Positions 6,948 to 14,781 are shown, numbered from the stretch's first letter. The stretch is 32,685 bases of DNA from Geodermatophilus sp. DF01-2 (GCF_004571065.1 NZ_SPQN01000052.1:1-32685); one strand, 5' to 3'. Program-made: numbers and translations. The notes: generated by a model from the letters alone, not told the origin.

Positions 6948-8434
6948 ATCCGTCCTCGAGCGGCAGCGGCGGCCGTGCCCGCCCGGACGCCGCGCCCCGG
7001 CGGCGGCAGCAGGTAGCGGGCGCAGGCCCAGACCCACACGGCGCCGAGCAGCAGCCCGGCGAGCACGTCGGTGGGGTAGTGCGCCGCGACGTAGATGCGC
7101 GAGATCCCGATGGCCGGCGCGAGCACGGCGGGCACCGCGAGCACCCACCACCGCCACCGGCCGCGGCCGTACACGATGACCAGCGCGGCCAGGGCGCCGT
7201 ACACGGCGACCGCGGCCGCCACGTGCCCGGACGGCCAGCTCGCCCCGCTGGGCAGCCCGCCGACCAGGTCGGCCACCTCCGGCCGCAGCCGGTCGACCAC
7301 CCGGGAGCTGGCGAAGTAGAGCAGCACCTCGCCGACGATCGTGACCACCACGAAGACCGCCGGCCGCCAGCTGGCCGCCACCGCCAGCCCGAGCACGGCG
7401 AGCGCCAGACCGACGGCGATCACCACGCGGGTGTCGGAGAGCACGCTCAGCGTCTCCATGAACGTGGTGAGCCCCGGGCTGCGTTGCTCGACGATCCACT
7501 GCACGACGCTGCGGTCGAAACGCCCCAGCCACGTGTCGGTGAGGACCGCGGTGACGAGGAGGCCCAGCAGCGTGAGGACGGCGAACACGCCGGCGGCGGC
7601 CGCGAGCAGGCGGAGGACGGTCCTCCGCCCGCCGGGCAGGGCCGGGTCGGACGACGGCGCCAGGTGCGCCTCCCCGCCCGGGGGGACGTCGAGCGGATCC
7701 AGCGGTACGTCCGGCTCCCGGCCGCGGCTGTGCTGCCACCCGCGGAAGGCCGCCGCCGTCACGGCCAGCCAGCCGGCGCCCAGCGCCCACCCGGCGAGGA
7801 CGTCGGAGACGAAGTGCACGCCGAGGGCCAGCCGGGTGAAGCCGACGGCAACCACCACCACCGCCGTCGCGGCCACCAGCCACGGGCGGGCGCGGCGGCG
7901 CACCGAGGGCAGTGCGACCAGCAGCAGCGCACCGTAGACGACCATCGCCGTCATCGAGTGCCCGCTCGGGAAGCTGGCGTTGGACGGCGTCTCGACGACG
8001 GGCGACTGGACCACGGGGCGGGCCCGGTCGACGACCGCCTTGGCCACCGGGCCCAGGATCGCCAGACCGATCCCGGTCACCGCGACGAAAGCGGCCAGCC
8101 GGCGCTGCCGGCGGATCAGCAGGAACACCGTGGCCAGCACCATCACGAGGACGGCGAAGGCCGTTCCGCCCAGGTCGGTGACCCATCTCAGCACCGTCAC
8201 CAGCAGTGGGGAGCCGCTGACCTGCTGGTTGAGCTCCGCGGCCACCTCGCCGTCGAGCGAGGCCAGGGGCGGCCAGGAGCTCTGCACCAGCAGCCAGAGC
8301 AGCAGGAACGGCACGGCGCCGACGAGCAACGCGGCCCAGCCGAGCAGGGCGCGCAGGCCGAACCGGCGGAGGCCGGTCGTGTCCTGGTGCGGGGCGTCCC
8401 CGCGGGGGGTGGAGACGTCGACGTCGCGTGTCAT
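6944..8434 (-). CDS. Double-domain PAP2 lipid phosphatase
   Basis: 496-residue membrane protein with two tandem PAP2 (type 2 phosphatidic acid phosphatase) units. Domain 1 carries the full signature: K132-x6-R139-P, PSGH with His159, and R201-x5-H207-x3-D211. Domain 2 carries R384-P, PSGH with His404 and R446-x5-H452-x3-D456, but the expected Lys of K-x6-RP is Ser377. A linker of about 40 residues, rich in Pro and Gly (about 232-270), separates the halves, each with about six hydrophobic helices. Such enzymes dephosphorylate lipid pyrophosphates or phosphatidic acid at the outer membrane face. In this operon the likely role is envelope lipid recycling. ATG at 8434 lies 11 bp after the GerMN lipoprotein stop; its stop overlaps the hydrolase start. 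Confidence 0.88.
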   Translation of the reverse strand: MTRDVDVSTPRGDAPHQDTTGLRRFGLRALLGWAALLVGAVPFLLLWLLVQSSWPPLASLDGEVAAELNQQVSGSPLLVTVLRWVTDLGGTAFAVLVMVLATVFLLIRRQRRLAAFVAVTGIGLAILGPVAKAVVDRARPVVQSPVVETPSNASFPSGHSMTAMVVYGALLLVALPSVRRRARPWLVAATAVVVVAVGFTRLALGVHFVSDVLAGWALGAGWLAVTAAAFRGWQHSRGREPDVPLDPLDVPPGGEAHLAPSSDPALPGGRRTVLRLLAAAAGVFAVLTLLGLLVTAVLTDTWLGRFDRSVVQWIVEQRSPGLTTFMETLSVLSDTRVVIAVGLALAVLGLAVAASWRPAVFVVVTIVGEVLLYFASSRVVDRLRPEVADLVGGLPSGASWPSGHVAAAVAVYGALAALVIVYGRGRWRWWVLAVPAVLAPAIGISRIYVAAHYPTDVLAGLLLGAVWVWACARYLLPPPGRGVRAGTAAAAARGRM

Positions 8435-8445
8435 CGGCGTCCCGG

Positions 8446-9237
8446 CTACCCGAGGACCGGATCGCCCGGAACTCGTCCGGCCTTACGGTCCTGTGACATC
8501 CCGTCCGGCGTCCGGCGGCCGGCGGCCCGGAGCGGCCGGCGCCGTCCGGGGGTGGACGGCGCGGCCGGTGACCGGGTGCCGGTCGGCATGGAGGGGTTCC
8601 CGGTCGGCATGGAGGGGTTCCCGGTCGGCATGGCGGGATTCCCGGTCGGGGCGTCTGCGCCGGTGGACGGCGCGGTCGGCGTCGGGGACCGCTCGGGCGC
8701 GGCGACCGACGCGTAGTCGTCGCGGCCGACCGGCTCGGCGGTGAGGCCGTCGTCGGTGGGCACCTCGACCGGGGAGCCGTCCGCGGTGATCCGGACCGTC
8801 TCCACCCCCGGGAACCCCGTCACGGTGAACACCACCTGGGCGGTCGCGAGCAGCTGGTTGCCGCCGGCCACCTCGGTGAACTCGCGGGCCACCTCGACGG
8901 TCACCACGGGATGACCCGACGCCGGGCGGTCGGGCATCAGGCTCTGCGGGGACAGCGCCGTGCGCAGCCCGTCCACCACCTCGGCGCGGGTCGGTCCCAC
9001 GACCAGCGCGTCGAGCGCGGCGTCGATGCCGGGCCGGTCCGTCGGGCGCTCGACCGGCTCCAGCCGGCTGCCCCGGACGAACCAGACGGTCACCCGGGGG
9101 CCGTCCAGCGCCCCGGGAGGGCCGGACTCGGCGGTCGACGGCCGCGGGATGTCGACCGGCTCGGGACCGGGCTGCACACCGAGGCCGCAGGACGTCACTC
9201 CCAGGACCGCGGCCAGTGCGAGGGCGGCCCGCCTCAC
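8446..9237 (-). CDS. GerMN-domain lipoprotein 1 (LpqB-like position after a two-component kinase)
   Basis: 263 residues. The signal peptide is short (VRRAALALAAVLGVTSC) with lipidated Cys17. A GerMN domain follows (about residues 48-170): VTVWFVRGSRLEPVERP, a helix with ALDALVVGPTRAEVVDGLRTALSP, VTVEVAREFTEVAGGNQLLATAQVVFTVTGFPGVETVRITADGSPVEVP. The kinase-then-GerMN-lipoprotein order recalls mtrB-lpqB, where LpqB modulates the sensor; unlike LpqB it has no C-terminal beta-propeller. The tail is low complexity and includes three 7-residue repeats (PTGNPSM type). GTG at 9237 overlaps the kinase stop. A paralogue with the same domain sits at 14146-14781. Confidence 0.83.
   Translation of the reverse strand: MRRAALALAAVLGVTSCGLGVQPGPEPVDIPRPSTAESGPPGALDGPRVTVWFVRGSRLEPVERPTDRPGIDAALDALVVGPTRAEVVDGLRTALSPQSLMPDRPASGHPVVTVEVAREFTEVAGGNQLLATAQVVFTVTGFPGVETVRITADGSPVEVPTDDGLTAEPVGRDDYASVAAPERSPTPTAPSTGADAPTGNPAMPTGNPSMPTGNPSMPTGTRSPAAPSTPGRRRPLRAAGRRTPDGMSQDRKAGRVPGDPVLG
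8581..8643 (+). repeat. Coding 21-bp tandem repeat, three copies
   Basis: Three head-to-tail 21-bp units (8581-8601, 8602-8622, 8623-8643), the first two identical and the third with two changes. On the minus strand they encode the heptapeptide GNPSMPT in the C-terminal tail of the GerMN lipoprotein. Such repeats change number by slippage in units of seven residues without breaking the frame. Confidence 0.9.
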
Positions 9238-10712
9238 GGCTCGCCCTCCGTCCCGCCGTCCGCGGGCAGCCGGACGACGAACCGCGCTCCGCCGCCCGGC
9301 GCGTCGGTCACGTCGACCGAGCCCCCCATCAGCTGCACGTGCCGGCTCACCAGCGCCAGGCCCAGGCCGCTGCCCTCGGTGCTGGCGCGGGCGCTGCCGC
9401 TGCCGCGGGCGAAGCGCTCGAAGATGGTGCTGCGTTCCGCCTCCGGGACACCGGGGCCCGAGTCGTCGACGACGATGCACGCGCTCGTGGGGGTGCGCTC
9501 CACCGTCATCGCGGTCAGGCCACCGCCGTGCGTGTCGGCGTTGTCGACGAGGTTGCGCAGCACCCGCTCCAGGCGACGCTTGTCCGCCCGCACGACGACG
9601 TCGGAGGCATCGGACCGGACGTTGAGCTCGACGGCGCCCCGGCCCGACACGGCACGCCGGGCCAGCGCCTCCCGGGCCAGCGCCGCCGGCCGGACGTCCT
9701 CGAGCACGAGGTCGGCGTTGCCGGCGTCGGCGCGGGAGATCTCCAGCAGGTCGGCGACCAGGCGCTCGAAGTCGCGCACCTCCGAGCGCAGCAGGGCCAG
9801 CGCCTCCCGGCCGTCGGAGGGCAGGTCGTCGGCGTACGCCTCCACGAGGCTCATCGCGTTGAGCATCGTCGTCAGCGGGCTGCGCAGCTCGTGGCTGACG
9901 TCGGAGGCGAACCGGGCGTCGGCGCGGACCCGCTGCTCGAGGGCGGCCGCGGTGGCGTTGAACGACGCGGCGATGGGCACCAGCGAGGGGTCGTCGCGCG
10001 GGTCGATGCGGGCGCTCAGGTCACCGGCGGCGATGGCGGCCGCCGCGGCCGAGATGCGGTCCAGGGGCCGCAACGCCGGCCGGGTGACCCACCAGCCCAC
10101 GGCCGCCGACACCGGGGCGACCGCGAAGACGCTCAAGGTGAGCACCACACCGAGGACCCGGAAGGTGTTGTCCAGCTCCCGCAGCGGGAAGACCTCGAAG
10201 TACGCGTCGTCCAGCCCGGCCAGCGGTATGCCGACGGCGAGGTACGGATCGCCGTCGACGGCGATCCGCTGTCGTGAGGGGATGCCCTCCTGGACGGCGG
10301 TGCGCAGCGACTCCGGCAGCTCGTCGTGGCCGATCCGCAGCGAGGTGGTGTTCCACTCGCCGTCGTCGACCAGGAGGGAGACCGACCCCGTCTCCCGCGG
10401 GAGTTGGGACAGCAGCTGCGCGCGGGAGAGCCCCTCGGCCGGCAGCCCCCGCTGCACCAGCGAGGCGTTGGCCACCGCCTGTCCGAGCGTGGCGCTCTGC
10501 CGCTGGAAGAGCAGGTACTGGGTGGCGAAGACCCAGACCCCGACCGCGACGGCGGCGGTGAGCACGACCGCGACGGCGGTGAGGGCCAGGGCGGCCCGGC
10601 CGCGCAGGCCGGGGAGCCGGGAGCGCAGGCGCGGCGCGGAGGGCGCCGCGCCGACGGCCGTGGGCGGTGCGAGGACCGCGGGGTGGGCGCCTCGTCCGGC
10701 CGCCGGGTTCAC
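9234..10712 (-). CDS. Sensor histidine kinase (MtrB-like)
   Basis: 492-residue membrane sensor kinase. TM1 lies at about residues 41-64, an extracytoplasmic domain at 65-185, TM2 at about 186-208, and a HAMP domain at about 208-262 (RPLDRISAAAAAIAAGDLSARI). The dimerisation domain has the phospho-acceptor His274 in DVSHELRSPLTTML. The ATPase has N387 in RNLVDNADTHG, G1 DDSGPGV, FERF (431-434) and G2 GSGLGL (447-452). It should phosphorylate the regulator encoded just upstream. GTG at 10712 overlaps the regulator stop, and its own stop overlaps the GerMN lipoprotein start. This regulator-kinase-lipoprotein order matches mtrA-mtrB-lpqB, but other OmpR-type systems (CseBC, AfsQ) are close relatives, so I do not assign mtrB. 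Confidence 0.9.
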   Translation of the reverse strand: MNPAAGRGAHPAVLAPPTAVGAAPSAPRLRSRLPGLRGRAALALTAVAVVLTAAVAVGVWVFATQYLLFQRQSATLGQAVANASLVQRGLPAEGLSRAQLLSQLPRETGSVSLLVDDGEWNTTSLRIGHDELPESLRTAVQEGIPSRQRIAVDGDPYLAVGIPLAGLDDAYFEVFPLRELDNTFRVLGVVLTLSVFAVAPVSAAVGWWVTRPALRPLDRISAAAAAIAAGDLSARIDPRDDPSLVPIAASFNATAAALEQRVRADARFASDVSHELRSPLTTMLNAMSLVEAYADDLPSDGREALALLRSEVRDFERLVADLLEISRADAGNADLVLEDVRPAALAREALARRAVSGRGAVELNVRSDASDVVVRADKRRLERVLRNLVDNADTHGGGLTAMTVERTPTSACIVVDDSGPGVPEAERSTIFERFARGSGSARASTEGSGLGLALVSRHVQLMGGSVDVTDAPGGGARFVVRLPADGGTEGEP

Positions 10713-11404
10713 TCCGGCAGACGGTAGCCCATGCCGCGCACCGTCGTCACGATCGTCGGGTTGGCCGGGTCGGCCTCCACCTTCTTGCGCAGTCGACGCA
10801 CGTGGACGTCGACCAGCCGGGAGTCGCCGAAGTAGTCGTAGCCCCAGACCCGCTCGAGCAGCTCCTCGCGGCTGAGCACCCGGCCGCGCTCGGCCGCGAG
10901 CTCGGCGAGCAGCTTGAACTCGGTCTTGGTCAGCGGGACGACCTCGCCGTCGCGGGTGACCACGCCGTCCTGGGGCGCGATCTCGAGGTTGCCGACGACC
11001 ACGCGCGGGCGGGCGCCGGAGGCGCGGGTGCGGCGGGCCAGCGCACGGATGCGGGCGGAGAGCTCCTTGGCCACGAACGGCTTGGTGACGTAGTCGTCGG
11101 CTCCGGCCTCCAGGCCCGCGACGACGTCGTGGCTGTCCGCCCGGGCGGTCACCATGATCACCGGCGTGGTGGAGACGCGGCGGATCTCCCGGCACACCTC
11201 GAAGCCGTCGCGGCCGGGGAGCATGAGGTCCAGCAGCACGATGTCGTAGGGCCGCTCCGCGAGCCGCGCCAGGCCCTCCTCACCGGAGCCGGCCTCGGTC
11301 ACCTCCAGGCCCTCGCGGCGGAGGGTGATCGAGACGATGCGCCGGATGCGGTCGTCGTCCTCGATGATCAGCACGGCTCGGGCCATGGCATCGGAACTGC
11401 CCAC
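10709..11404 (-). CDS. OmpR/PhoB-family response regulator (MtrA/CseB-like)
   Basis: 231 residues. The receiver domain has the acidic pocket EDDD (15-18), phosphorylated Asp59 in LLDLMLPG, Thr86 and Lys108 in VTKPF. The winged-helix effector domain contains LTKTEFKLLAELA, the SREELLERVWGY stretch and the recognition helix DSRLVDVHVRRLRKKVE, ending TVRGMGYRL. Proteins of this group bind direct repeats with about one helical turn period; matching 11-bp-period GTGAC repeats lie at 12166, 15429 and 32291. I chose GTG at 11404 because AGGAGG is 6 nt upstream; the ATG at 11386 would put that site too far away. It is preceded by lipoprotein B and a strong hairpin at 11443-11483. Confidence 0.9.
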   Translation of the reverse strand: MGSSDAMARAVLIIEDDDRIRRIVSITLRREGLEVTEAGSGEEGLARLAERPYDIVLLDLMLPGRDGFEVCREIRRVSTTPVIMVTARADSHDVVAGLEAGADDYVTKPFVAKELSARIRALARRTRASGARPRVVVGNLEIAPQDGVVTRDGEVVPLTKTEFKLLAELAAERGRVLSREELLERVWGYDYFGDSRLVDVHVRRLRKKVEADPANPTIVTTVRGMGYRLPE

Positions 11405-11442
11405 CTGCGTCCTCCTCAACCCCTCCCGGCCGTGCCGACGCG

Positions 11443-11483
11443 CCGGTCGCGCGGTGAGCCGCAGGAGCTCACCGCACGACCGG
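11443..11483 (-). terminator. Strong hairpin between lipoprotein B and the response regulator gene
   Basis: Positions 11443-11459 pair with 11467-11483 with a single mismatch (16 of 17 bp) around a 7-nt loop CGCAGGA. It lies 26 bp past the lipoprotein B stop and 39 bp before the regulator start. I read it as a partial terminator that would let the lipoprotein be expressed more than the regulator and kinase. It could also protect the 3' end of the lipoprotein mRNA. Confidence 0.8.
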
Positions 11484-11508
11484 AACCCGGCTCCGGTCGC
11501 GCCTGCGG

Positions 11509-12024
11509 TCAGTCGACGTTCTCGAGGACCTCGACGGTGTCGGCCACGACGTAGGGCTCCTGCTCCCAGTCGACGAACAGCTCGTCGTCGAGGTCGATGC
11601 CGAACTCCTCCTCGACCTCGGTGATGACGAACGCCTGCTGCACGGTGCCGGTGACCTCGACGGTGGTCTCGGGCGCCAGTTCGTTGTTCTCGGTGGCGCC
11701 GACGACCAGCAGTGCCTCGACGCTGGTGTCGTCGGTGCCGGCGATGGTGAAGGCGGTCGGGGTGATGACCTCGTTGACGTCGGCGGAGAGAACGACCTCC
11801 TGGCCGACGTAGGAGTCGATCTCGTCGTAGAAGGCCGTGTCGTAGACGCCTTCGAAGAGGCCATCCGCGGCCGGCTCCTCCTCGACGATGTCCTCGACGT
11901 CGGTGCCGGCCTCGGTGCCGGCGGTGTCCCCGCCGCAGGCGGAGAGGCCGACGGTCGAGAAGGCGGCGACCGCCACGACGGCCGCGCGGACGCTGCGGGG
12001 CTTGCTGGCAAGGGTCGTGCGCAT
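11509..12024 (-). CDS. OB-like lipoprotein B, first gene upstream of the two-component system
   Basis: 171-residue lipoprotein: basic N-terminus (MRTTLASKPRSVR), hydrophobic core, lipobox LSAC with Cys30. After the acidic linker (DIVEEEPAADGLFEGVYDTAFYDEID) the conserved core runs YVGQEVVLSADVNEVITPTAFTIAG, EALLVVGATENNELAPETTVEVTGTV, EEEFGIDLDDELFVDWEQEPYVVADTVEVL. It is closest to lipoprotein C at 14778 (shared NEV-PTAFTIAGTDDT and LLVVGA-EE/EN-NN-LAP). The location directly before a regulator-kinase pair suggests a sensory or target role for envelope stress, like CseA, although it shows no similarity to CseA that I can see. ATG at 12024 has AGGAGG 6 nt upstream. A GTGAC-N6-GTGAC repeat lies 142 bp upstream. 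Confidence 0.82.
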   Translation of the reverse strand: MRTTLASKPRSVRAAVVAVAAFSTVGLSACGGDTAGTEAGTDVEDIVEEEPAADGLFEGVYDTAFYDEIDSYVGQEVVLSADVNEVITPTAFTIAGTDDTSVEALLVVGATENNELAPETTVEVTGTVQQAFVITEVEEEFGIDLDDELFVDWEQEPYVVADTVEVLENVD

Positions 12025-12408
12025 GGTGCTTCCTCCTCGTGCCGCCCGGGGCCGTCCCGGACATCTGCCTGCCCTCCGACGGTGCCCAGGCGCGCACCGG
12101 CCCCGCGCCGGACGGGCGCATCGTCACGCGTTCGACAACGCATCCCGTCCAGGGAGGGCGGTGGCGTGACGGTGGTGTGACACCCCTGGCCGTCGGCGAC
12201 GCCATGCCGGCCGCCCGGCCGTCTGCGGTGCTGGAACGAGCGGCCGCCGCCGGCCGTGCGGTGACGGGCCGGTGTCGGTCCTGTTGCAGGGTCGGCGCAT
12301 CCGTGGGGCGCCCGCTCCCGGCGGGGCAGGATCACAGGCGGTCCACACGGGCCCCCGTGGGTGCGGTCGGCTCCGGACCCACGGAGCCCCGGGAGGGAGG
12401 AGACCCGC
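12025..12408. other. Divergent promoter region between lipoprotein B and the PRC-barrel gene
   Basis: 384 bp without a credible ORF. It contains the GTGAC direct repeat (12166-12181), a further single GTCAC at 12123-12127, and GC-rich sequence in which I cannot place -10/-35 elements with confidence. Both flanking genes begin with good ribosome sites. Confidence 0.5.
12166..12181. promoter_or_regulatory. 11-bp-period direct repeat GTGAC-N6-GTGAC, candidate response-regulator operator
   Basis: GTGAC at 12166-12170 and 12177-12181, read GTCAC-ACCACC-GTCAC toward lipoprotein B. The spacing equals one helical turn, as in sites bound by tandem OmpR-type regulators. From memory, MtrA sites are also built from GTCAC-like direct repeats. 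The distance to the lipoprotein B ATG is 142 bp, nearly the same as the 145 bp for the equivalent repeat at lipoprotein C. Confidence 0.6.
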
Positions 12409-12834
12409 ATGGCCAGCTCCGACATCGCCGGCCGCCTGGTCCGGCTGAGCGAGACCGGCCGGACGGTCGCCGAGCCCGCGGCCGACGTCCGCGGGCGCAC
12501 GGCGGTCGACAGCGAGGGCCAGGAGATCGGCACCGTCGACGACCTGCTCGTCGACGACCGCGAGGAGCGGGTGCGGTTCCTGCGCGTCGGGGCCGGGGGC
12601 TTCCTCGGCATCGGCAAGGAGCACTACCTCGTCCCGGTGGAGGCGGTCGAGGCCGTCGAGCCCGACCGGGTGCGCATCGGTCGCGACCGGGCTGCGCTCA
12701 GCGACGTCCCGGGCTACGACCCGGAGCTGGCCGAGGACCCCGCCTACTACGCCGGTGTCTACGGGTGGTGGGGCTTCGGCCCCTACTGGGCTCCGGGCTA
12801 CGTCTATCCGCCCTACCCGTACCCCTACCGCTGA
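12409..12834 (+). CDS. PRC-barrel domain protein
   Basis: 141-residue protein. Residues about 28-100 form a PRC-barrel: GRTAVDSEGQEIGTVDDLLVDDREERVRFLRVGAGGFLGIGKEHYLVPVEAVEAVEPDRVRIG, the typical pattern of a short beta-barrel found in ribosome maturation factors and in stress proteins of soil actinobacteria. The rest is a Tyr/Trp/Pro-rich tail ending YPPYPYPYR, probably disordered or adhesive. The family's role in such stand-alone forms is unknown; sporadic links to stress response are family knowledge, not seen here. ATG at 12409 follows GGAGG by 8 nt. It is divergent from lipoprotein B and converges on the phospholipase D-like gene with 15 bp between stops. Confidence 0.85.
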   Translation: MASSDIAGRLVRLSETGRTVAEPAADVRGRTAVDSEGQEIGTVDDLLVDDREERVRFLRVGAGGFLGIGKEHYLVPVEAVEAVEPDRVRIGRDRAALSDVPGYDPELAEDPAYYAGVYGWWGFGPYWAPGYVYPPYPYPYR

Positions 12835-12849
12835 CCCGGGCGGCCGCGC

Positions 12850-14118
12850 TCACCGGTCCGGGCGCCGGGCGACCAGGCCCAGCGAGCCCCAGCCCCGCAG
12901 CGGCCGCCCGGTCACGTCGACGACGGTCTCCAGCGCCCGGTGCGTCCGCGGACGCTGCTCCCAGCCGGCGGCCGTCACCCGTGCGCTGCGGGCGAAGTCC
13001 TCGTCGAAGTGCCCGTCGAGGATGGCCACGACCGCCGGGTCCGCGACGACCAGGTCCATCTGCTCGTTGAGCGCCAAGCTGCGGACGTCGAGGTTCGTCG
13101 TCCCGCCCATCGCCACCGCGCCGTCGACGGTGACGATCTTCGCGTGCAGCAGGCTCGGCAGGTACCGCCAGATCTCCACGCCGGCGTCGAGGAGCGGCGC
13201 CATGTCCCGGTCGGCCTGCCGGTGGACGACCGGCCGCGCGACGTGCGGGCCGGACACCAGCAGCTGCACGGCCACGCCACGCCGGGCGGTGTCGCACACC
13301 AGGTCGCACAGCCACCGGGGGAGCCGCGCATACGGCGTGGCGATCCGCACCCGGGAGCGCGCCGTCTGCAGCAGCGCGGCGATCGCCAGCGCCGCGTCGT
13401 TCCAGCCGGGGGTGGACGCCGTCCGCAGCACCTGGACGGCGCTGTCGCCGTCCGCCGGCAGCGTCGGGAAGCGGTCCTCCGTCCCGAGCACGGCCTCGCC
13501 GTCACGCGCCTGCACCTGGAGCCACGGCAGGGCGAACCCCGAACGCAGCCCCGACACCGCGGGGCCGCGGACCCGGTAGGAGGTGTCCCGCCAGGCCTGT
13601 CCGTGCACCCCGTCGCCGGTCCACGGGTCGGCGATGCCGGTGCCGCCGGTGAAGGCGACCTCCTCGTCGCAGACCAGGACCCGCCGATGGGTCCGCAGGT
13701 TCCACACGGTGGGGCGCCAGCTGGGCACCGGCCGGTAGAAGACGACCTGGCCACCGGCCGCGCGCAGCCGCGCGACCAGGGCCGGGTCGACGTGCTTGGC
13801 GCCGTAGCCGTCGAGGAGGACCCGCACCCGCACCCCGGCGCGCGCCCGGTCGGTGAGCGCGCCGGCCAGCCGGGTGCCGATGGCGCCGCGGTCCCAGGCG
13901 AACCACATCAGGTCGACGGTGCGGGTGGCCTCCTCGATGGCCGCCAGCAGGGCCGGGAACGTCTGCTCGCCGTTGCGCAGGACGCCGACCTCGTTGCCCT
14001 CGGTGAAGGGCGCCCCGAGCAGCCCCTCCAGCGCCGCCCGCGGCTCCGGCGGGTGCGGCCGGAGGGCGGTGACCGTGCCGCCGGGGGGCGTGGTGGCGGG
14101 GGCGGTCGGTGCCGGCAT
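12850..14118 (-). CDS. Phospholipase D-like / cardiolipin synthase-like protein
   Basis: 422 residues with two PLD domains. The first HKD motif is H144-x-R146-x4-D151 (THRRVLVCD), where the catalytic Lys is Arg, followed by the usual AFTGGTGIADPW. The second is complete: H325-x-K327-x4-D332 (LLHAKIVTVD), followed by GGTTNLDVRS. Family members swap phosphatidyl groups (cardiolipin synthesis) or hydrolyse phosphodiesters. There is no N-terminal membrane helix of the classic Cls type, so the substrate is uncertain. The ATG at 14118 has AGGAG 8 nt upstream and lies 27 bp after the GerMN lipoprotein stop. It is the third gene of an operon with OB-like lipoprotein C and GerMN lipoprotein 2, placing a lipid enzyme beside the same pair of lipoprotein types as in the first locus. 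Confidence 0.87.
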   Translation of the reverse strand: MPAPTAPATTPPGGTVTALRPHPPEPRAALEGLLGAPFTEGNEVGVLRNGEQTFPALLAAIEEATRTVDLMWFAWDRGAIGTRLAGALTDRARAGVRVRVLLDGYGAKHVDPALVARLRAAGGQVVFYRPVPSWRPTVWNLRTHRRVLVCDEEVAFTGGTGIADPWTGDGVHGQAWRDTSYRVRGPAVSGLRSGFALPWLQVQARDGEAVLGTEDRFPTLPADGDSAVQVLRTASTPGWNDAALAIAALLQTARSRVRIATPYARLPRWLCDLVCDTARRGVAVQLLVSGPHVARPVVHRQADRDMAPLLDAGVEIWRYLPSLLHAKIVTVDGAVAMGGTTNLDVRSLALNEQMDLVVADPAVVAILDGHFDEDFARSARVTAAGWEQRPRTHRALETVVDVTGRPLRGWGSLGLVARRPDR

Positions 14119-14145
14119 CGAGTGGTCTCCTGGGGTGGGGGTGGG

Positions 14146-14781
14146 TCAGCGAGGGGAGCCCGGCGTCGACGGCGACGTCTCCGGCGTGCCGGTGGGCGCA
14201 TCCGGGCGGGGGGCGATGGAGGCGTAGTCGGCACGGTCCACCGGCCGCGAGGTGAGGCCCTCGTCGGTCGGGACGGCGACCAACGCGCCCTCGAACAGGA
14301 ACCGCACGTCGTCGATCCGCGGGAACTGGGTGACGGTCCAGACCACCTGGGCCACGGCCAGCAGTTGGTCGCCGCCACCGATGGTGGTGAAGCTCCGCGT
14401 CACCGCGACGGTCACCGTCCCGCCGTCCGGACCGGTGAGGACGGTCAGGTGCTGCGGGGACAGCGCCGTCCGCAGGCCCGCTCCCGCCTCGGCCCGGGTG
14501 GGCCCGGCGAGCAGCCGGTCGACGGCGTCCTGCGGACGCCGGGACGGGACCGACCGGGTCACCGGCTCCAGCCGGGCCCCTGCGACGAAGTAGACGACCA
14601 GCTCATCGTCGCCCCCGCTGCCGGGCGGGCGTGGTGGGGTGGGCAGCGCGTCGGCGACCGGCACCGGTTCTTCGCGGCTCTGCGCGCCGATCCCGCACCC
14701 GGTCAGCAGCGCCAGCAGCACGATGAGCAGCGACGTCGTCGACAGCCGGGCCGGCGCGGCGTCCCCCCGGCCGGCGGTCAC
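14146..14781 (-). CDS. GerMN-domain lipoprotein 2
   Basis: 211 residues. A 12-residue basic start, hydrophobic core and lipobox LTGC with Cys29 precede a GerMN domain (about residues 60-180). The domain shares whole phrases with GerMN lipoprotein 1: ARLEPV, LLAGPTRAEAGAGLRTALSPQ, GGGDQLLAVAQVVWTVTQFP, VPTDEGLTSRPVDRADYAS. The tail is Pro/Thr-rich but lacks the heptapeptide repeat. GerMN domains occur in LpqB and spore proteins and are thought to bind peptidoglycan or protein partners outside the membrane. The GTG at 14781 overlaps the lipoprotein C stop (GTGA). There is no kinase here, so it cannot act on a cotranscribed sensor as inferred for copy 1. Confidence 0.83.
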   Translation of the reverse strand: MTAGRGDAAPARLSTTSLLIVLLALLTGCGIGAQSREEPVPVADALPTPPRPPGSGGDDELVVYFVAGARLEPVTRSVPSRRPQDAVDRLLAGPTRAEAGAGLRTALSPQHLTVLTGPDGGTVTVAVTRSFTTIGGGDQLLAVAQVVWTVTQFPRIDDVRFLFEGALVAVPTDEGLTSRPVDRADYASIAPRPDAPTGTPETSPSTPGSPR

